DNA of 64,000 bases from JACDHG01 sp963815295 (GTDB lineage Bacteria; Actinomycetota; Actinomycetes; Propionibacteriales; Nocardioidaceae), in assembly GCA_963815295.1 (NCBI GenBank), contig CAWFFZ010000008.1, positions 2,046,001-2,110,000 on the forward strand, written 5' to 3'. Below the pieces are notes generated by a model, which was not told the DNA's origin, did no database searches, and saw only the letters and a list, made by a program, of their open reading frames with translations. Positions 24,844 to 34,258 of the stretch are shown here, in pieces. Made by a program: the position numbers and the translations under genes. The first letter of the stretch is position 1. The number at the start of each line of letters is the position of its first letter.

Positions 24844-27363
24844 TTACGCGCCGACCGACTCCTTCTCGCGACTCGGGCTCGACGAGTCCTTGCCGTTGTC
24901 AGAACCGCTGGCGTCGGCAGTTGTGCCAGCGTCATCGCCACCCGATCCGGCGGACCGTTTGCTGCCGCGACGTCGTCCCGACCGCTTCGGCCCGGACTGG
25001 GAGCCAGAGTCGGACTTGCTGCCGCCGCTGCCGCCGCGCCCATGGTCGGAGACCTTCGGCTCGATCGGCATGGTGTGGATAATCACGCCTCGACCCTGAC
25101 AGTGGTCGCAGGTCTCGCTGAACGCCTCGAGCAGGCCAGTGCTGATGCGCTTGCGCGTCATCTGCACGAGCCCGAGCGAGGTGACCTCGGCAACCTGGTG
25201 CCGCGTGCGGTCGCGGCCGAGACACTCGACCAGGCGCCTGAGCACGAGGTCACGGTTGTTCTCGAGAACCATGTCGATGAAGTCGACGACGATGATCCCG
25301 CCGATGTCGCGCAGCCGTAGCTGACGGACGATCTCCTCCGCCGCTTCGAGGTTGTTCTTCGTGACCGTCTCCTCGAGGTTGCCCCCGGAGCCGGTGAACT
25401 TGCCCGTGTTGACGTCGACGACGGTCATCGCCTCGGTGCGGTCGATGACGACCGAGCCGCCCGAAGGCAGCCACACCTTGCGCTCCATCGCCTTCGCGAT
25501 CTGCTCGTCGATCCGGAACGCCTCAAAGACGTCCTTATCTCCCTCGTAGCGCTCGAGGCGTTCGATCAGGTCCGGTGCGACGTGCTGGACGTACGCCTCG
25601 ACCATGTCCCACGCGTCGTCGCCGTCGATGACGAGCTTGCCGAAGTCCTCGGTGAACAAGTCACGGACAACCTTCAGCGTCGTGTCGGGCTCGGCGTACA
25701 GCACCTGCGGTGCCTGGCCCTTCTTCGACTTCTTCTCGATGTCCTCCCAGCGGGCGGTCAGGCGCGTGACATCGCGGGTGAGCTCGTCCTCGCTCGCACC
25801 CTCGGCGGCCGTGCGGATGATGACGCCGGCGTCAGAGGGAAGGACGTCCTTGAGCAGGTTCTTGAGCCGGTTGCGCTCCGTGTCCGGCAGCTTGCGACTG
25901 ATGCCGCTGGTGCCGCCGCCCGGCACGTAGACGAGGTAGCGGCCCGGCAGGCTGATCTGGCTGGTGAGCCGGGCGCCCTTGTGACCGATCGGGTCTTTGC
26001 TGACCTGGACGAGGATGGCCTGGCCAGGCTTGAGGGCGTTCTCGATGCGTCGCGGCTGGTTGTTGTCGCTGCGGAGGTCCCAGTTGACTTCGCCGGCATA
26101 CAGGACGGCGTTGCGGCCCTTGCCGATATCGATGAACGCCGCCTCCATGCTGGGCAGGACGTTCTGCACCCGGCCGAGGTAGACGTTGCCGATGATCGAG
26201 CTTTGCGACTCGATTGCGACGTAGTGCTCCACCAGGACGTCGTCCTCGAGTACGGCGATCTGGGTGGTCTCACCGCGCTGGCGGATCGTCATGACCCTGT
26301 CGACGGACTCGCGGCGGGCCAGGAACTCCGACTCGCTCAGAATCGGCGGCCGACGCCGGCCGGCCTCGCGGCCCTCCCGCCGACGTTGCTTCTTGGCCTC
26401 AATGCGCGTGGATCCCTCCACGCTCGTGACCGCGTCCTTCTTCGCCCGGGGCTGCCGGACTCGGGTAACGGTGTTGGGGTCGTCGCCCGCGTCGGCGGCG
26501 TCCTCGCCGCTCCGGCGACGGCGACGGCGACGACGTGAGGAGCCCTCCTCGGAGTCGCCCCCCTTGTCGTCCTTGTCGGCTTTGGTGCTCTTGTCGTCCT
26601 GGTCGTCGGCAGCCTTGGACTCGGCCGCCGGTACGTCGTCTGCGCTGGCGTCGTCGTCGGACGGCTTGCGTCGGTTGCGGCCACCTCGCGAACGGCGACG
26701 GCGGCTGGTCCCCGCCTGCTCGTCTCCGGCTCCTTGGTCACCCTGCTTGCCACCTTCGGAGCCGCTGTCGGACTCCTCCGGGCTGGTCTCAGCCTGGTCG
26801 GGCTCGGCGGCAGCCTTCTTGGACCGCCTCCTCGGAATAGGCTTGACGTCCGGCGGCTGGAAAAGCACGGAAACCGGGGACACCGCGGCTGCGGTGTCAG
26901 TTGGCTGCTCCTCGACCTTGTCGACCGATGCAACCGGCTCGGTGATGGCGGGCACGGCATCGTCGGGGTTGACCTCAACGGCGTCAGCTACCGAAGTCTT
27001 CTTGGCTGGCTTCTTGGCTGGCCTCTTCGCAGCCGTCTTCTTGGCCGTCTTCTTGGTGGTGGCTGGTGGCGAGTCACCGGGCTCGGCTGTCTCGTCCGAC
27101 GGCGTCTCGCCGCTCCGCCTGGTGGCCGCGGTCTTCTTGGTGGTCTTGCGCCCCCCACGTTTGGCCGTCTTGGCCGCCGGCGGCGGGTCAGCCGGTGCCT
27201 CGGAGCTGGGGCTTGCCGAGGCGGCGGCGGGCGACGACTCCTCAGCGGCCGCCGGGGGGCCAGCCGGGCGGCTTGCTGCTCGCCGGCGTGTCCGGCGTAC
27301 AGGGGTGGTGTCGTGGGTGGATTCGGACGGTGTGACGGTCGACGTGTTGTCGTCGTCGAGCAT
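24844..27363 (-). CDS. rne: Ribonuclease E/G
   Basis: An 839-residue RNase E/G-family endonuclease for mRNA decay and rRNA/tRNA processing. The catalytic core, about 340-770, has an S1-like RNA-binding part (GNVYLGRVQNVLPSMEAAFI), the metal-binding aspartates in VVDVNTGKF and IIVVDFIDMV, and the zinc-link cysteines in CDHCQGRGV. The first ~335 residues are low-complexity and charged, rich in Lys/Ala (AKKTAAKRPAKKPAKK), Glu/Ser and Arg (RRRRRR). The last ~60 are again Arg/Ser/Gly-rich. Such disordered flanks bind RNA or partners in actinobacterial RNase E. It is placed upstream of rplU as usual. Confidence 0.95.
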   Translation of the reverse strand: MLDDDNTSTVTPSESTHDTTPVRRTRRRAASRPAGPPAAAEESSPAAASASPSSEAPADPPPAAKTAKRGGRKTTKKTAATRRSGETPSDETAEPGDSPPATTKKTAKKTAAKRPAKKPAKKTSVADAVEVNPDDAVPAITEPVASVDKVEEQPTDTAAAVSPVSVLFQPPDVKPIPRRRSKKAAAEPDQAETSPEESDSGSEGGKQGDQGAGDEQAGTSRRRRSRGGRNRRKPSDDDASADDVPAAESKAADDQDDKSTKADKDDKGGDSEEGSSRRRRRRRRSGEDAADAGDDPNTVTRVRQPRAKKDAVTSVEGSTRIEAKKQRRREGREAGRRRPPILSESEFLARRESVDRVMTIRQRGETTQIAVLEDDVLVEHYVAIESQSSIIGNVYLGRVQNVLPSMEAAFIDIGKGRNAVLYAGEVNWDLRSDNNQPRRIENALKPGQAILVQVSKDPIGHKGARLTSQISLPGRYLVYVPGGGTSGISRKLPDTERNRLKNLLKDVLPSDAGVIIRTAAEGASEDELTRDVTRLTARWEDIEKKSKKGQAPQVLYAEPDTTLKVVRDLFTEDFGKLVIDGDDAWDMVEAYVQHVAPDLIERLERYEGDKDVFEAFRIDEQIAKAMERKVWLPSGGSVVIDRTEAMTVVDVNTGKFTGSGGNLEETVTKNNLEAAEEIVRQLRLRDIGGIIVVDFIDMVLENNRDLVLRRLVECLGRDRTRHQVAEVTSLGLVQMTRKRISTGLLEAFSETCDHCQGRGVIIHTMPIEPKVSDHGRGGSGGSKSDSGSQSGPKRSGRRRGSKRSAGSGGDDAGTTADASGSDNGKDSSSPSREKESVGA

Positions 27364-27538
27364 GTGCGCTCCTCATGTGCCTCCGGGCGCTCAGCGCCGC
27401 GCGGAGGCGGTTAGGTCGTGTTGTCTCGGCCGTGGGGCCAAGCCATCACTCAAGCTTGCGGTGGTGCTGCGGCTGGCATCCGTACGTACGGCTGTTGACT
27501 GCAGCGCGGCGACACATGTCGAGGGCCTGAGCGGCAGG

Positions 27539-28297
27539 TCAGCGGTCGCCAGCAAGTGCCTGAGCGTCGCGATCTGGACCGAACGGGTCACCGACACTCG
27601 CGGTTCTTTCGTCGAGAGGTCCTTGCGCAAGTCGCGTCTGCAACGGCGGAACGGGCGCTTCGAGGCCTGCAACGGCTCGGAGACCGGCGAGGATGTCGTC
27701 GGGTCGGACGGCGGGAGTTCCATGCCGTACAACCACCTCGAGTATCGCACACATCTGGTCGCTGCTCTCGTCACTGCGCGACGTGAGCGCGACCACCGCC
27801 GCCCGGCAGTCGAACGTCCGCACCCCCCGCTTGGTCATTCGTTCGACCTCGATCTCGGTCGTGCCCAGGAAATGGGCGACCGCATCCTGCGCCGCGACTG
27901 GGTCGACGCCGGGCAGCGCGATCGTCCACTGTCCGGCCTCAAGCCGGTCTGCCAGCGCGCCCTGGGTCGCGACAACCACGTCGAGGATGTCGAGACCGTC
28001 CGGGAGGGCCGCGTCGAGCCGGACTCGTACGTCGTCGGGGTCACACGCTTCCGTGACCCCGATCTCGACGTACTCCGCCTCGCTGGCGGCCCCGGTGGGT
28101 GAGGCGTTGGCGTAGGAGATCCGTGGATGCGGGTTGAACCCCGACGAGTACGCGACCGGCAAGCCCGCCCGACGTACAGCCCGCTCGAACGCACGCCCGA
28201 AGTCGCGGTGGCTGGTAAACCGCAGCCGACCTCGTTTCGCGTAGCGCATCCGCAGCTTCTGCACGGGTGGCGGCTGCTGCGGAGGCTGTTCGGGCAC
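27539..28297 (-). CDS. DUF2344 / TIGR03936 radical-SAM-linked protein
   Basis: A 252-residue protein of the DUF2344 family. The family start is visible in RMRYAKRGRLRFTSHRDFGR and the conserved middle in GFNPHPRISYA. In most genomes it is fused to, or encoded directly beside, a B12-binding radical-SAM protein of the TIGR03960 type. Here that partner is 11 kb away at 39549-41471. The role is unproven; a tRNA or ribosome-modification role is sometimes suggested. rne follows downstream on the same strand after 175 bp in which I see no gene. Confidence 0.85.
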   Translation of the reverse strand: MPEQPPQQPPPVQKLRMRYAKRGRLRFTSHRDFGRAFERAVRRAGLPVAYSSGFNPHPRISYANASPTGAASEAEYVEIGVTEACDPDDVRVRLDAALPDGLDILDVVVATQGALADRLEAGQWTIALPGVDPVAAQDAVAHFLGTTEIEVERMTKRGVRTFDCRAAVVALTSRSDESSDQMCAILEVVVRHGTPAVRPDDILAGLRAVAGLEAPVPPLQTRLAQGPLDERTASVGDPFGPDRDAQALAGDR

Positions 28298-28330
28298 AGC
28301 CGCACGATAACCGCGGGAGTTGTGCCACCC

Positions 28331-29635
28331 CTAATCCGGGAGGGTGGCAGCTGGAGCCACATCGTCCGGCGACTCGACGTCATCGAGCGAGAAGATCTTC
28401 GGGATCGGCGAGGGCAGCAGCCACAGGAAGCAGAGCGCGCCCCCGACGGACGCCAGCAGCAGCGTCTCCCGCAGGCCGAGCCAGGCACCGAGCACACCGC
28501 CGAGGACCGCACCCAGTGGCCGGACGCCGTAGTTGATCATCGTGAACGCGCCCGAGACCCGACTGCGCAAGGCGTCCGGGATGACCGACGTCTGCACCGA
28601 GTTCAGGTTGATGTCGAACAACATCACGCCGAAACCAGACACAAACTCAGCCGCACCGAGCGTTACCGCCTCGACCCAGGTCGGACCGCTCGCGATCGCG
28701 ATAACCGCGATCGGGGCGGGGAAGAGAATGGCGCCGACGACGACCATCCGGCCGATCCCGAACCGCCGCGACAGCCGCGGGGCAGCGAACGCGCCAAGCA
28801 GACCGCCAACCGCCCCGATCCCGAACGCGAGTCCGATGACACCGGCCGAGAGCCCCAGGGTCCGGCTCGCGAAGAGAATCAGCAGAGCAGCCGCCATGAA
28901 GGTGAAGAAGTTGACCGTGGTCGCGCACGCAAGGCTGGCCCGGAGGTAGGAGTGGGTGACCACGAACTTCAGTCCCGACCACACTCGCTGCCGCCAGCTC
29001 TCCCCGCTCGAGCGGTCGACCGGCCGCTCGGTCACATCGAGGCGGCCGATCACCCACGCGGAGTAGAGGAAGGACACTGCATCGACGAGCACGGCGATCG
29101 GGGCCGTGAGCAGCTGGACCAGCCCACCGCCCAGGGCCGGGCCGGCGATGAAGGACGTCGATCGGCTGATGCTGATGAGGCTGTTGGCCTCTACGTAGTC
29201 GCGCTTGGGGACGATGGCCACGTAGAACGGCGGGTAGGACGTACCGAAGAGCACCTGACCGAACCCGCTCAGCAACGCCACGGCGAACAACTGCGGCAAC
29301 GTGAGCGCGTCGAGCGCCCACGCAATGGGGATGCTCAGCAGCACGATGAAGCGCGCGAGGTCGGCTATCACCATCAACCGCTGCTTGCTCGGCTGATTCT
29401 CAACCCAGCTCCCGACGAGGAGCGAGAGCAAGTTCGGTGTCCAGACCGCCGCGGTCAGCAGCCCGACCTCACGCGGCGTCGCGTGGAGCATGACGACGGC
29501 GATTAATGGGATCGCGAGCTCGCTGACCCGGTCTCCGACCTGCGAGACGGACTCGCCGACCCAGAACCTGCGGAAGGTCAGGTTCCCCCACACGCTTGCT
29601 CTCGTGCTCGCTTCGAGCTCGGGTGCGTCACTCAT
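28331..29635 (-). CDS. MFS transporter, exporter type
   Basis: A 434-residue protein with about 12 helices, starting MSDAPELEASTRASVWGNL. It resembles the MFS_3/enterobactin-exporter group (FRRFWVGESVSQVGDRVSEL). The start overlaps the stop of the upstream ArsR gene by eight bases, so regulator and transporter form an operon, an arrangement often used for drug or metal exporters. Substrate unknown. It sits between DUF2344 and its usual partner gene, so it belongs to the inserted accessory stretch. Confidence 0.8.
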   Translation of the reverse strand: MSDAPELEASTRASVWGNLTFRRFWVGESVSQVGDRVSELAIPLIAVVMLHATPREVGLLTAAVWTPNLLSLLVGSWVENQPSKQRLMVIADLARFIVLLSIPIAWALDALTLPQLFAVALLSGFGQVLFGTSYPPFYVAIVPKRDYVEANSLISISRSTSFIAGPALGGGLVQLLTAPIAVLVDAVSFLYSAWVIGRLDVTERPVDRSSGESWRQRVWSGLKFVVTHSYLRASLACATTVNFFTFMAAALLILFASRTLGLSAGVIGLAFGIGAVGGLLGAFAAPRLSRRFGIGRMVVVGAILFPAPIAVIAIASGPTWVEAVTLGAAEFVSGFGVMLFDINLNSVQTSVIPDALRSRVSGAFTMINYGVRPLGAVLGGVLGAWLGLRETLLLASVGGALCFLWLLPSPIPKIFSLDDVESPDDVAPAATLPD

Positions 29636-30269
29636 CAGCGCTCGCCTCGTCAGGCTCGCGAGCCCCCGCTGGCCCACCGGCGACATCGGCGTCGTCGGCT
29701 TCCGGAAGGAAGTAGCGGAGGATGCGGACACCCCTGCTGCCCGCGGGGTCGGCTTCGTGATCGCGTCGCACGACGTACGGCGCGAGGATCTCCTCGATCC
29801 GTGCATGTATGTCGCCCGCCTCCTCGGCTGTGACCACGACACGGGTGTTGGCCGAGCCCCCGACCTTCTGCCACTGCCCCTCCAGGCGCGGGGCGACCTC
29901 GCCCAGCCAGGTCTGGACGAGGTCCTCCCCCGCCGCCATTAGTTGCCCGCGAAGCATGCTGGCCGCTGCCTGCCCCTCGTCGTCGTCGGGCATCTCGAAC
30001 CGAAAGCCCTTGGCCACGGCTTGCCACCAGCGCTGGCGACGGTCCGGCCCCCCATTCCAGTCGCTGACGAGGCCGAACTCGGCGAGGTGGCGCAGGTGCC
30101 AGCTCGCCACCGACGGTGAGGCCTTGACGTGGGGTGCCAGCTGGGTCGCCGTAGCAGGCCCATGACGCTGTAGCCGGTTCAGGATCGCCAATCGGACCGG
30201 ATGAGCGAGCGCCCGCATCGCGCGGGGATCGGTGACCTCGAAATCGCCCATGGGATTCGTGAGAGACAT
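29628..30269 (-). CDS. ArsR-family transcriptional regulator
   Basis: A 213-residue winged-helix regulator. The ArsR domain covers the first ~90 residues (MRALAHPVRLAILNRLQRHG, then KASPSVASWHLRHLAEFGL). There are no metal-binding cysteines in that region, so it probably senses an organic ligand or none. The C-terminal half is a ligand/dimer domain. An inverted repeat GAGAG-TAAC-CTCTC ends 6 bases upstream of the ATG and is a likely autoregulatory site. It is co-translated with the MFS gene. Confidence 0.8.
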   Translation of the reverse strand: MSLTNPMGDFEVTDPRAMRALAHPVRLAILNRLQRHGPATATQLAPHVKASPSVASWHLRHLAEFGLVSDWNGGPDRRQRWWQAVAKGFRFEMPDDDEGQAAASMLRGQLMAAGEDLVQTWLGEVAPRLEGQWQKVGGSANTRVVVTAEEAGDIHARIEEILAPYVVRRDHEADPAGSRGVRILRYFLPEADDADVAGGPAGAREPDEASADE

Positions 30270-30274
30270 GTTTC

Positions 30275-30288
30275 GAGAGTAACCTCTC
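30275..30288. promoter_or_regulatory. Inverted repeat, probable ArsR operator
   Basis: GAGAGTAACCTCTC, perfect 5-bp arms around TAAC, immediately upstream of the ArsR-family start codon. Confidence 0.45.
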
Positions 30289-30421
30289 ACAATTTGGTTC
30301 GTCAACGAGTTCGAACACTCCGCGCCGGGACCGCCACCGCGCGCCGTGCGTCGTCTAGCCTGTCCTCGCACCCTCCGGCGGCAACTCCGCCCGGATCCGT
30401 CGACACCTCCAGGGGTTCCGC

Positions 30422-30958
30422 ATGAGCAACCAAGACTTCCCGTCGTATCCCGAGGAGAGTGGCCGCGCCGATCAGGAGGGATACCGTACGAGCCTGGAGC
30501 CGCCGCCGTCGATCACGACAGCCGTGCTCCTGATGCGGATCGGGGCCGCAGTAAGCGCCCTCAGCATCATCGTGGGGCTGCTCACGCTCGACTCCCTCAA
30601 GGACGAGATCCGCGCGGATCTCAGGGCTGATGGAAGCTTCACCCAGTCCGACCTGGACGCCGCGTTCGGGGTGGCCGTTGCGTTCATCATCGTGGTGGGA
30701 CTCATTGGAGTCGCGCTCTGGCTCTGGATGGCGTCTGCGAACGGCAAGGGCAAGAGCTGGGCCCGCATTCTTGCCACCATCTTCGGCGTGATCAACGTCG
30801 TGGGCTTCCTCTTCTCGCTGACTGCAGGCACTGAAACCGCGGCGTCGCTCGTGCTCGGAGCCGTCAGCTTCGGCGTCGGAGTGGCCGCGTTGGTGTTCAT
30901 GTACCGCTCGGACGCAACCGCGTTCTACCAGGCCCAGAAAGCGCCGATGAGCCGCTGA
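30422..30958 (+). CDS. Hypothetical four-helix membrane protein
   Basis: A 178-residue protein with a ~30-residue polar N terminus and four hydrophobic helices (for example AVLLMRIGAAVSALSIIVGL and VAVAFIIVVGLIGVALWLW). The loop between helices 1 and 2 is charged (SLKDEIRADLRADGSFTQSD). It resembles DUF4064-like small membrane proteins of actinomycetes. No enzymatic motif. It is transcribed divergently from the ArsR gene. Confidence 0.6.
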   Translation: MSNQDFPSYPEESGRADQEGYRTSLEPPPSITTAVLLMRIGAAVSALSIIVGLLTLDSLKDEIRADLRADGSFTQSDLDAAFGVAVAFIIVVGLIGVALWLWMASANGKGKSWARILATIFGVINVVGFLFSLTAGTETAASLVLGAVSFGVGVAALVFMYRSDATAFYQAQKAPMSR

Positions 30959-31018
30959 TCTAGCGGGGCACCCAGCCCCTCGGTCCGGCCGCAGCGAGGG
31001 GCGCGACAATGGTCGACT

Positions 31019-32221
31019 GTGTCCTCACACCGTCGCCAGCAGCTGTTCATCCTGGTGGGGCTGGTGGCGCTGTCGTTCAACCTGCGGCCCGCCGCGCTGA
31101 GCGTGGGTCCGGTGCTGTCAGAGATGCGCGCTGGCCTGTCGATGAGCCCGACGACGGCCGGGGTGGTGACAACCCTGCCTGTCCTCTGCTTCGCCGGCTT
31201 CGCCTCCGTTGCACCCTGGGCGGCACGTCGCATGGGCATGCACCGGGTCATGTTGGTGTCACTCGGGTTGGCCGCCGGCGGCTTGTTCGTCCGGGCCGAG
31301 GCAGCCACGACGAGCATCTTCATCGCCGCCACCATCCTTGCGTTGGCCGGGATGGCGACTGCCAACGTGCTGCTGCCGTCGCTGGTGAAGCGACATTTCC
31401 CCGCGCGAATCGGATTGTTCACGTCGATCTACACCACGGCCTTGGCGATCGGGCTGACCTGCGCGTCGGTCCTGACGGTGCCGATCGCCGAGGCCGGGGG
31501 CTCCTGGCGAGTCGGGCTCGCTGCCTGGGCAGTCACGGCAGCGATCGCCGCAGTCCCGTGGTTCTGGCTGGTCCGACACGACGTACGACCCGAGCCCGAG
31601 GAGTCGCTGCCGTCAAGGCTGTCTGCTCGAGAGCTCTCTCGGACACGGCTGGCCTGGGCGATGGCGCTGTTCTTCGCCGCACAATCACTGCAGGCGTACA
31701 GCATCTTCGGTTGGCTGCCGCAGATCTTCCGCGACGCGGGATTCTCCGCGCAGACCGCCGGGCTGCTGCTCGGGCTGACGACCGCAATGGCGATCCCGAC
31801 CTCCTTCGTCCTCCCAGCCCTCGTGGTGCGTCGCACGAATCAGGCGCCCCTCATCGGCGTCCTGTGCGGGTGCTACGTGGTCGGTTACCTCGGGCTGATC
31901 TTCTGGCCGACCGAAGGGGCGCTGGCCTGGACCGTGCTCATCGGCATCGGCACCGGCATGTTCCCGGTGGCACTCACGCTGATCGGGCTGCGTGCTCGGA
32001 CGCCTGACGGGACCGCGGCGCTGTCGGGGTTCACCCAGTCGGTCGGCTACCTCGTCGCCGCGGTCGGTCCCTTCATGATGGGCGCGCTGTATGACGCCAC
32101 CGGCGGCTGGACGGTCCCCCTCACTCTGCTCACCGTGCTCGTCGCCGGCCAAGCCGCGGCCGGCTGGGCGGTGTCGCGACCCCGCTTCATCGAGGACGAG
32201 GTCGCCCGACATCCGGGCTGA
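31019..32221 (+). CDS. MFS transporter, CynX/NimT family
   Basis: A 400-residue, 12-helix transporter. The first helix contains NLRPAALSVGPVLSEM, the signature of the cyanate/2-nitroimidazole (CynX/NimT) branch. It starts at GTG 31019. There is no cyanase or nitroreductase nearby to indicate a substrate. It is transcribed alone. Confidence 0.8.
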   Translation: MSSHRRQQLFILVGLVALSFNLRPAALSVGPVLSEMRAGLSMSPTTAGVVTTLPVLCFAGFASVAPWAARRMGMHRVMLVSLGLAAGGLFVRAEAATTSIFIAATILALAGMATANVLLPSLVKRHFPARIGLFTSIYTTALAIGLTCASVLTVPIAEAGGSWRVGLAAWAVTAAIAAVPWFWLVRHDVRPEPEESLPSRLSARELSRTRLAWAMALFFAAQSLQAYSIFGWLPQIFRDAGFSAQTAGLLLGLTTAMAIPTSFVLPALVVRRTNQAPLIGVLCGCYVVGYLGLIFWPTEGALAWTVLIGIGTGMFPVALTLIGLRARTPDGTAALSGFTQSVGYLVAAVGPFMMGALYDATGGWTVPLTLLTVLVAGQAAAGWAVSRPRFIEDEVARHPG

Positions 32222-32278
32222 CGTGGGGTGCGGGGCCGACCATCAGTGTGGTGGCGGGCGCGAAACCGGCGCGGCACT

Positions 32279-32653
32279 TCACCAGCGCTCGGCCAGGTGC
32301 TCGCGGCCGGTGGGTGGCTCGTAGGGCTCGGGCCAGAAGTCGGTGATCGCGGTGATCAGCCCCGCGTCGTCGAACGAGAAGAACGCCATCGCATCGGCGG
32401 CCTCGTCACCAACCGTCCAGTCAAACCACACCACACCGTCGGTAGCGTCAGCGAGCACGACCTTGGGCGACAAGTGCCAGTCGCCCGGGAACTCCTGGTT
32501 GAAGCGCAGGTAGCGCGCACGACCGACGATCCGCTCGCGCGACTGCGGGATCTCGTAGACGACGTCAGGGTGGAGCAGCGCCGTCCAGGCATCCCAGTCG
32601 CGCCGCTCGAGGGTGTCGATGAACCGCCTCACCACGGCTGTCGTGTCTGTCAT
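32279..32653 (-). CDS. SnoaL-like / NTF2-fold protein
   Basis: A 124-residue cone-fold protein of the SnoaL-like family, with VVRRFIDTLERRDWDAWTAL at the N terminus and FSFDDAGLITAITDFWP near the end. Members act as small isomerases, hydrolases or ligand binders. No catalytic dyad can be assigned with confidence. It converges with the MFS gene. Confidence 0.7.
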   Translation of the reverse strand: MTDTTAVVRRFIDTLERRDWDAWTALLHPDVVYEIPQSRERIVGRARYLRFNQEFPGDWHLSPKVVLADATDGVVWFDWTVGDEAADAMAFFSFDDAGLITAITDFWPEPYEPPTGREHLAERW

Positions 32654-32719
32654 CCGGCCAACCTAGCCAGGCCCGCCGACAGGCCAGTGTTCGGCCAGGG
32701 TGGCCCGACGTGCGCGCCG

Positions 32720-34099
32720 CTAGCTCTGCCTGCGCCAGGGGCCGGTCACGGCAAACGTCGTACCAGGGTCGTAGACGTTGAAGTACATGACGCGGCCGTC
32801 TGGGGAGAACGACACACCCGCGAGCTCACCGGTCTCGCCCGGTGCGGTCGCCTGCCGGTTGCGGGCGAAGATGAACGGCTCACCGTCAGCCGTGGTGCCG
32901 ATCATGTAGTTCTCGCCAGTGGAGTCCTCACAGATCATCAGGCCGCCGTACGGTGACACGCACATGTTGTCGGGCGCCTCGTACGTGTCGTCGGTGCCGT
33001 CGGCACCGTTGAAGATCAGCTCGAGCGTCAGCTCGTTGGCTCGCGGGTCGTAGCGCCAGACCTGCCCCTCGTGCGAACCCGCCGAGCCGTCCTGAGGTCG
33101 TGCGAAGGACGACACGAAGTAGGCCGAATGGTTTGAGTCGCCCCACCAGGCACCCTCGAGCTTCTGCCCGTGAGTAATCGGTTTCGGGTACTCCTGCGCC
33201 CGGGTGGGGGTGGTGGTGGCCTCGGGGTCGGGGACATCGAACCACTCGATCCCGCTGAAGGACGTCCCGACCTCCTGCACCGTGGACAGGTCCTCGAGGT
33301 CGGGCACGTGCAACGCCTGCAATGTCCCGCCCGCCCGGAGGCTGCCGTGGCCGCCGAGGGGCTCGTTGGGCAGGAACCGGTAGTAGCTGCCGAGCGGTGC
33401 CCCGCTGAATGCGTCCTCGGTCTCGTAGAGGATGCCGGTGTCTGGGTCGACGGCGACCGCCTCGTGCATGAAGCGGCCCATGTCCTTCAGAGGGAACGGG
33501 TCGGCGTTACGGCTGTTGTCATAGGGGTCGACCTCGAAGATCCACCCGTGGTCCTTCGTGTAGCCAAGATCGCCGGCTCTAGCCTCGGTCTCCTCGCAGG
33601 TCAGCCAGGTGCGCCACGGGGTGATGCCTCCTGAGCAGTTGATCGCGCTGCCGCCAAGGCTGACGTACTCCTGCAGGGTGCGCAGGGACGGGTCGAGCAC
33701 GAGGGTCGTGGTGCCCCCAGCTGCTCCCGGGTCGTATGTCGTGTCGAGGCCGACTGTGGGCACCTTGTGGGGAGCATCAGGGCTTGCCTCGTGGTTGCGG
33801 ACGAGGTGGGTGCGACTCGACCGGGCCGCGAAGCTGCCCATTCCGTCGTGCCGGCTCGGCACCAGCCCGCCACCGGACTTCATCGGCTCGCCTTCACGGG
33901 AGAGGATTCGGTAGGAGAACCCTTTCGGCAGGTCGAGGATGCCTCTGCGGTCCGGGATCAGGGGTCCGTACCCGGTGGTAGGACCTCGTTTCCCCGCCGC
34001 AGGGTTGGCCGTGAAGAGCGTTTCCACGCTCCCCGCGATGCCCACGGTCAGACCGGCGGCGCCAGTCCTCAGCAGGAAGTCTCTTCGGGACAGTGCCAT
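32720..34099 (-). CDS. PhoX-family phosphatase (DUF839), Tat-exported
   Basis: A 459-residue secreted beta-propeller protein of the PhoX/DUF839 family. The first residues SRRDFLLRTGAAGLTVGIAG form a twin-arginine signal. Family stretches are GMGSFAARSSRTHLVRNHE, PWRTWLTCEETEA, HEAVAVDPDTGILYETEDAF and PDNMCVSPYGGLMICED. These bind calcium and iron in characterised PhoX. It is expected outside the membrane, releasing phosphate from esters, though some family members have no shown phosphatase activity. Confidence 0.8.
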   Translation of the reverse strand: MALSRRDFLLRTGAAGLTVGIAGSVETLFTANPAAGKRGPTTGYGPLIPDRRGILDLPKGFSYRILSREGEPMKSGGGLVPSRHDGMGSFAARSSRTHLVRNHEASPDAPHKVPTVGLDTTYDPGAAGGTTTLVLDPSLRTLQEYVSLGGSAINCSGGITPWRTWLTCEETEARAGDLGYTKDHGWIFEVDPYDNSRNADPFPLKDMGRFMHEAVAVDPDTGILYETEDAFSGAPLGSYYRFLPNEPLGGHGSLRAGGTLQALHVPDLEDLSTVQEVGTSFSGIEWFDVPDPEATTTPTRAQEYPKPITHGQKLEGAWWGDSNHSAYFVSSFARPQDGSAGSHEGQVWRYDPRANELTLELIFNGADGTDDTYEAPDNMCVSPYGGLMICEDSTGENYMIGTTADGEPFIFARNRQATAPGETGELAGVSFSPDGRVMYFNVYDPGTTFAVTGPWRRQS

Positions 34100-34185
34100 G
34101 GCTTACCACCTCATGGGACGGGTGCGGATGCGTAACGTCGAGGCTAGTAAGGGCGGGACAACCCCGCATCTCGAGATCTCACGTG

Positions 34186-34233
34186 GGTCACACGACCGAC
34201 AGTGGCAGCAGCTGCTTGCCGGTGGGTCTGACC
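34186..34233 (-). repeat. Degenerate copy of the radical-SAM gene 3' end (att-like)
   Basis: 48 bp matching 39547-39594 at 42 positions, in the same orientation. Read on the minus strand it gives VRPTGKQLLPLSVV-stop, against VGPTGKQLLPLSVV-stop in the intact gene. Of six differences, five are synonymous third-position changes. Similarity stops abruptly on both sides. It lies just beyond the TetR gene and, with the intact copy, brackets 34.2-39.5 kb. Confidence 0.7.
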
Positions 34234-34258
34234 CGGCCGATTGTCAGGGCGCCGCCCG

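Noticed and set aside
26264..28102. 612-codon plus-strand frame opposite rne and DUF2344
   Set aside because: Its sequence is the complement of the low-complexity arm of RNase E and has no independent family features or ribosome site.
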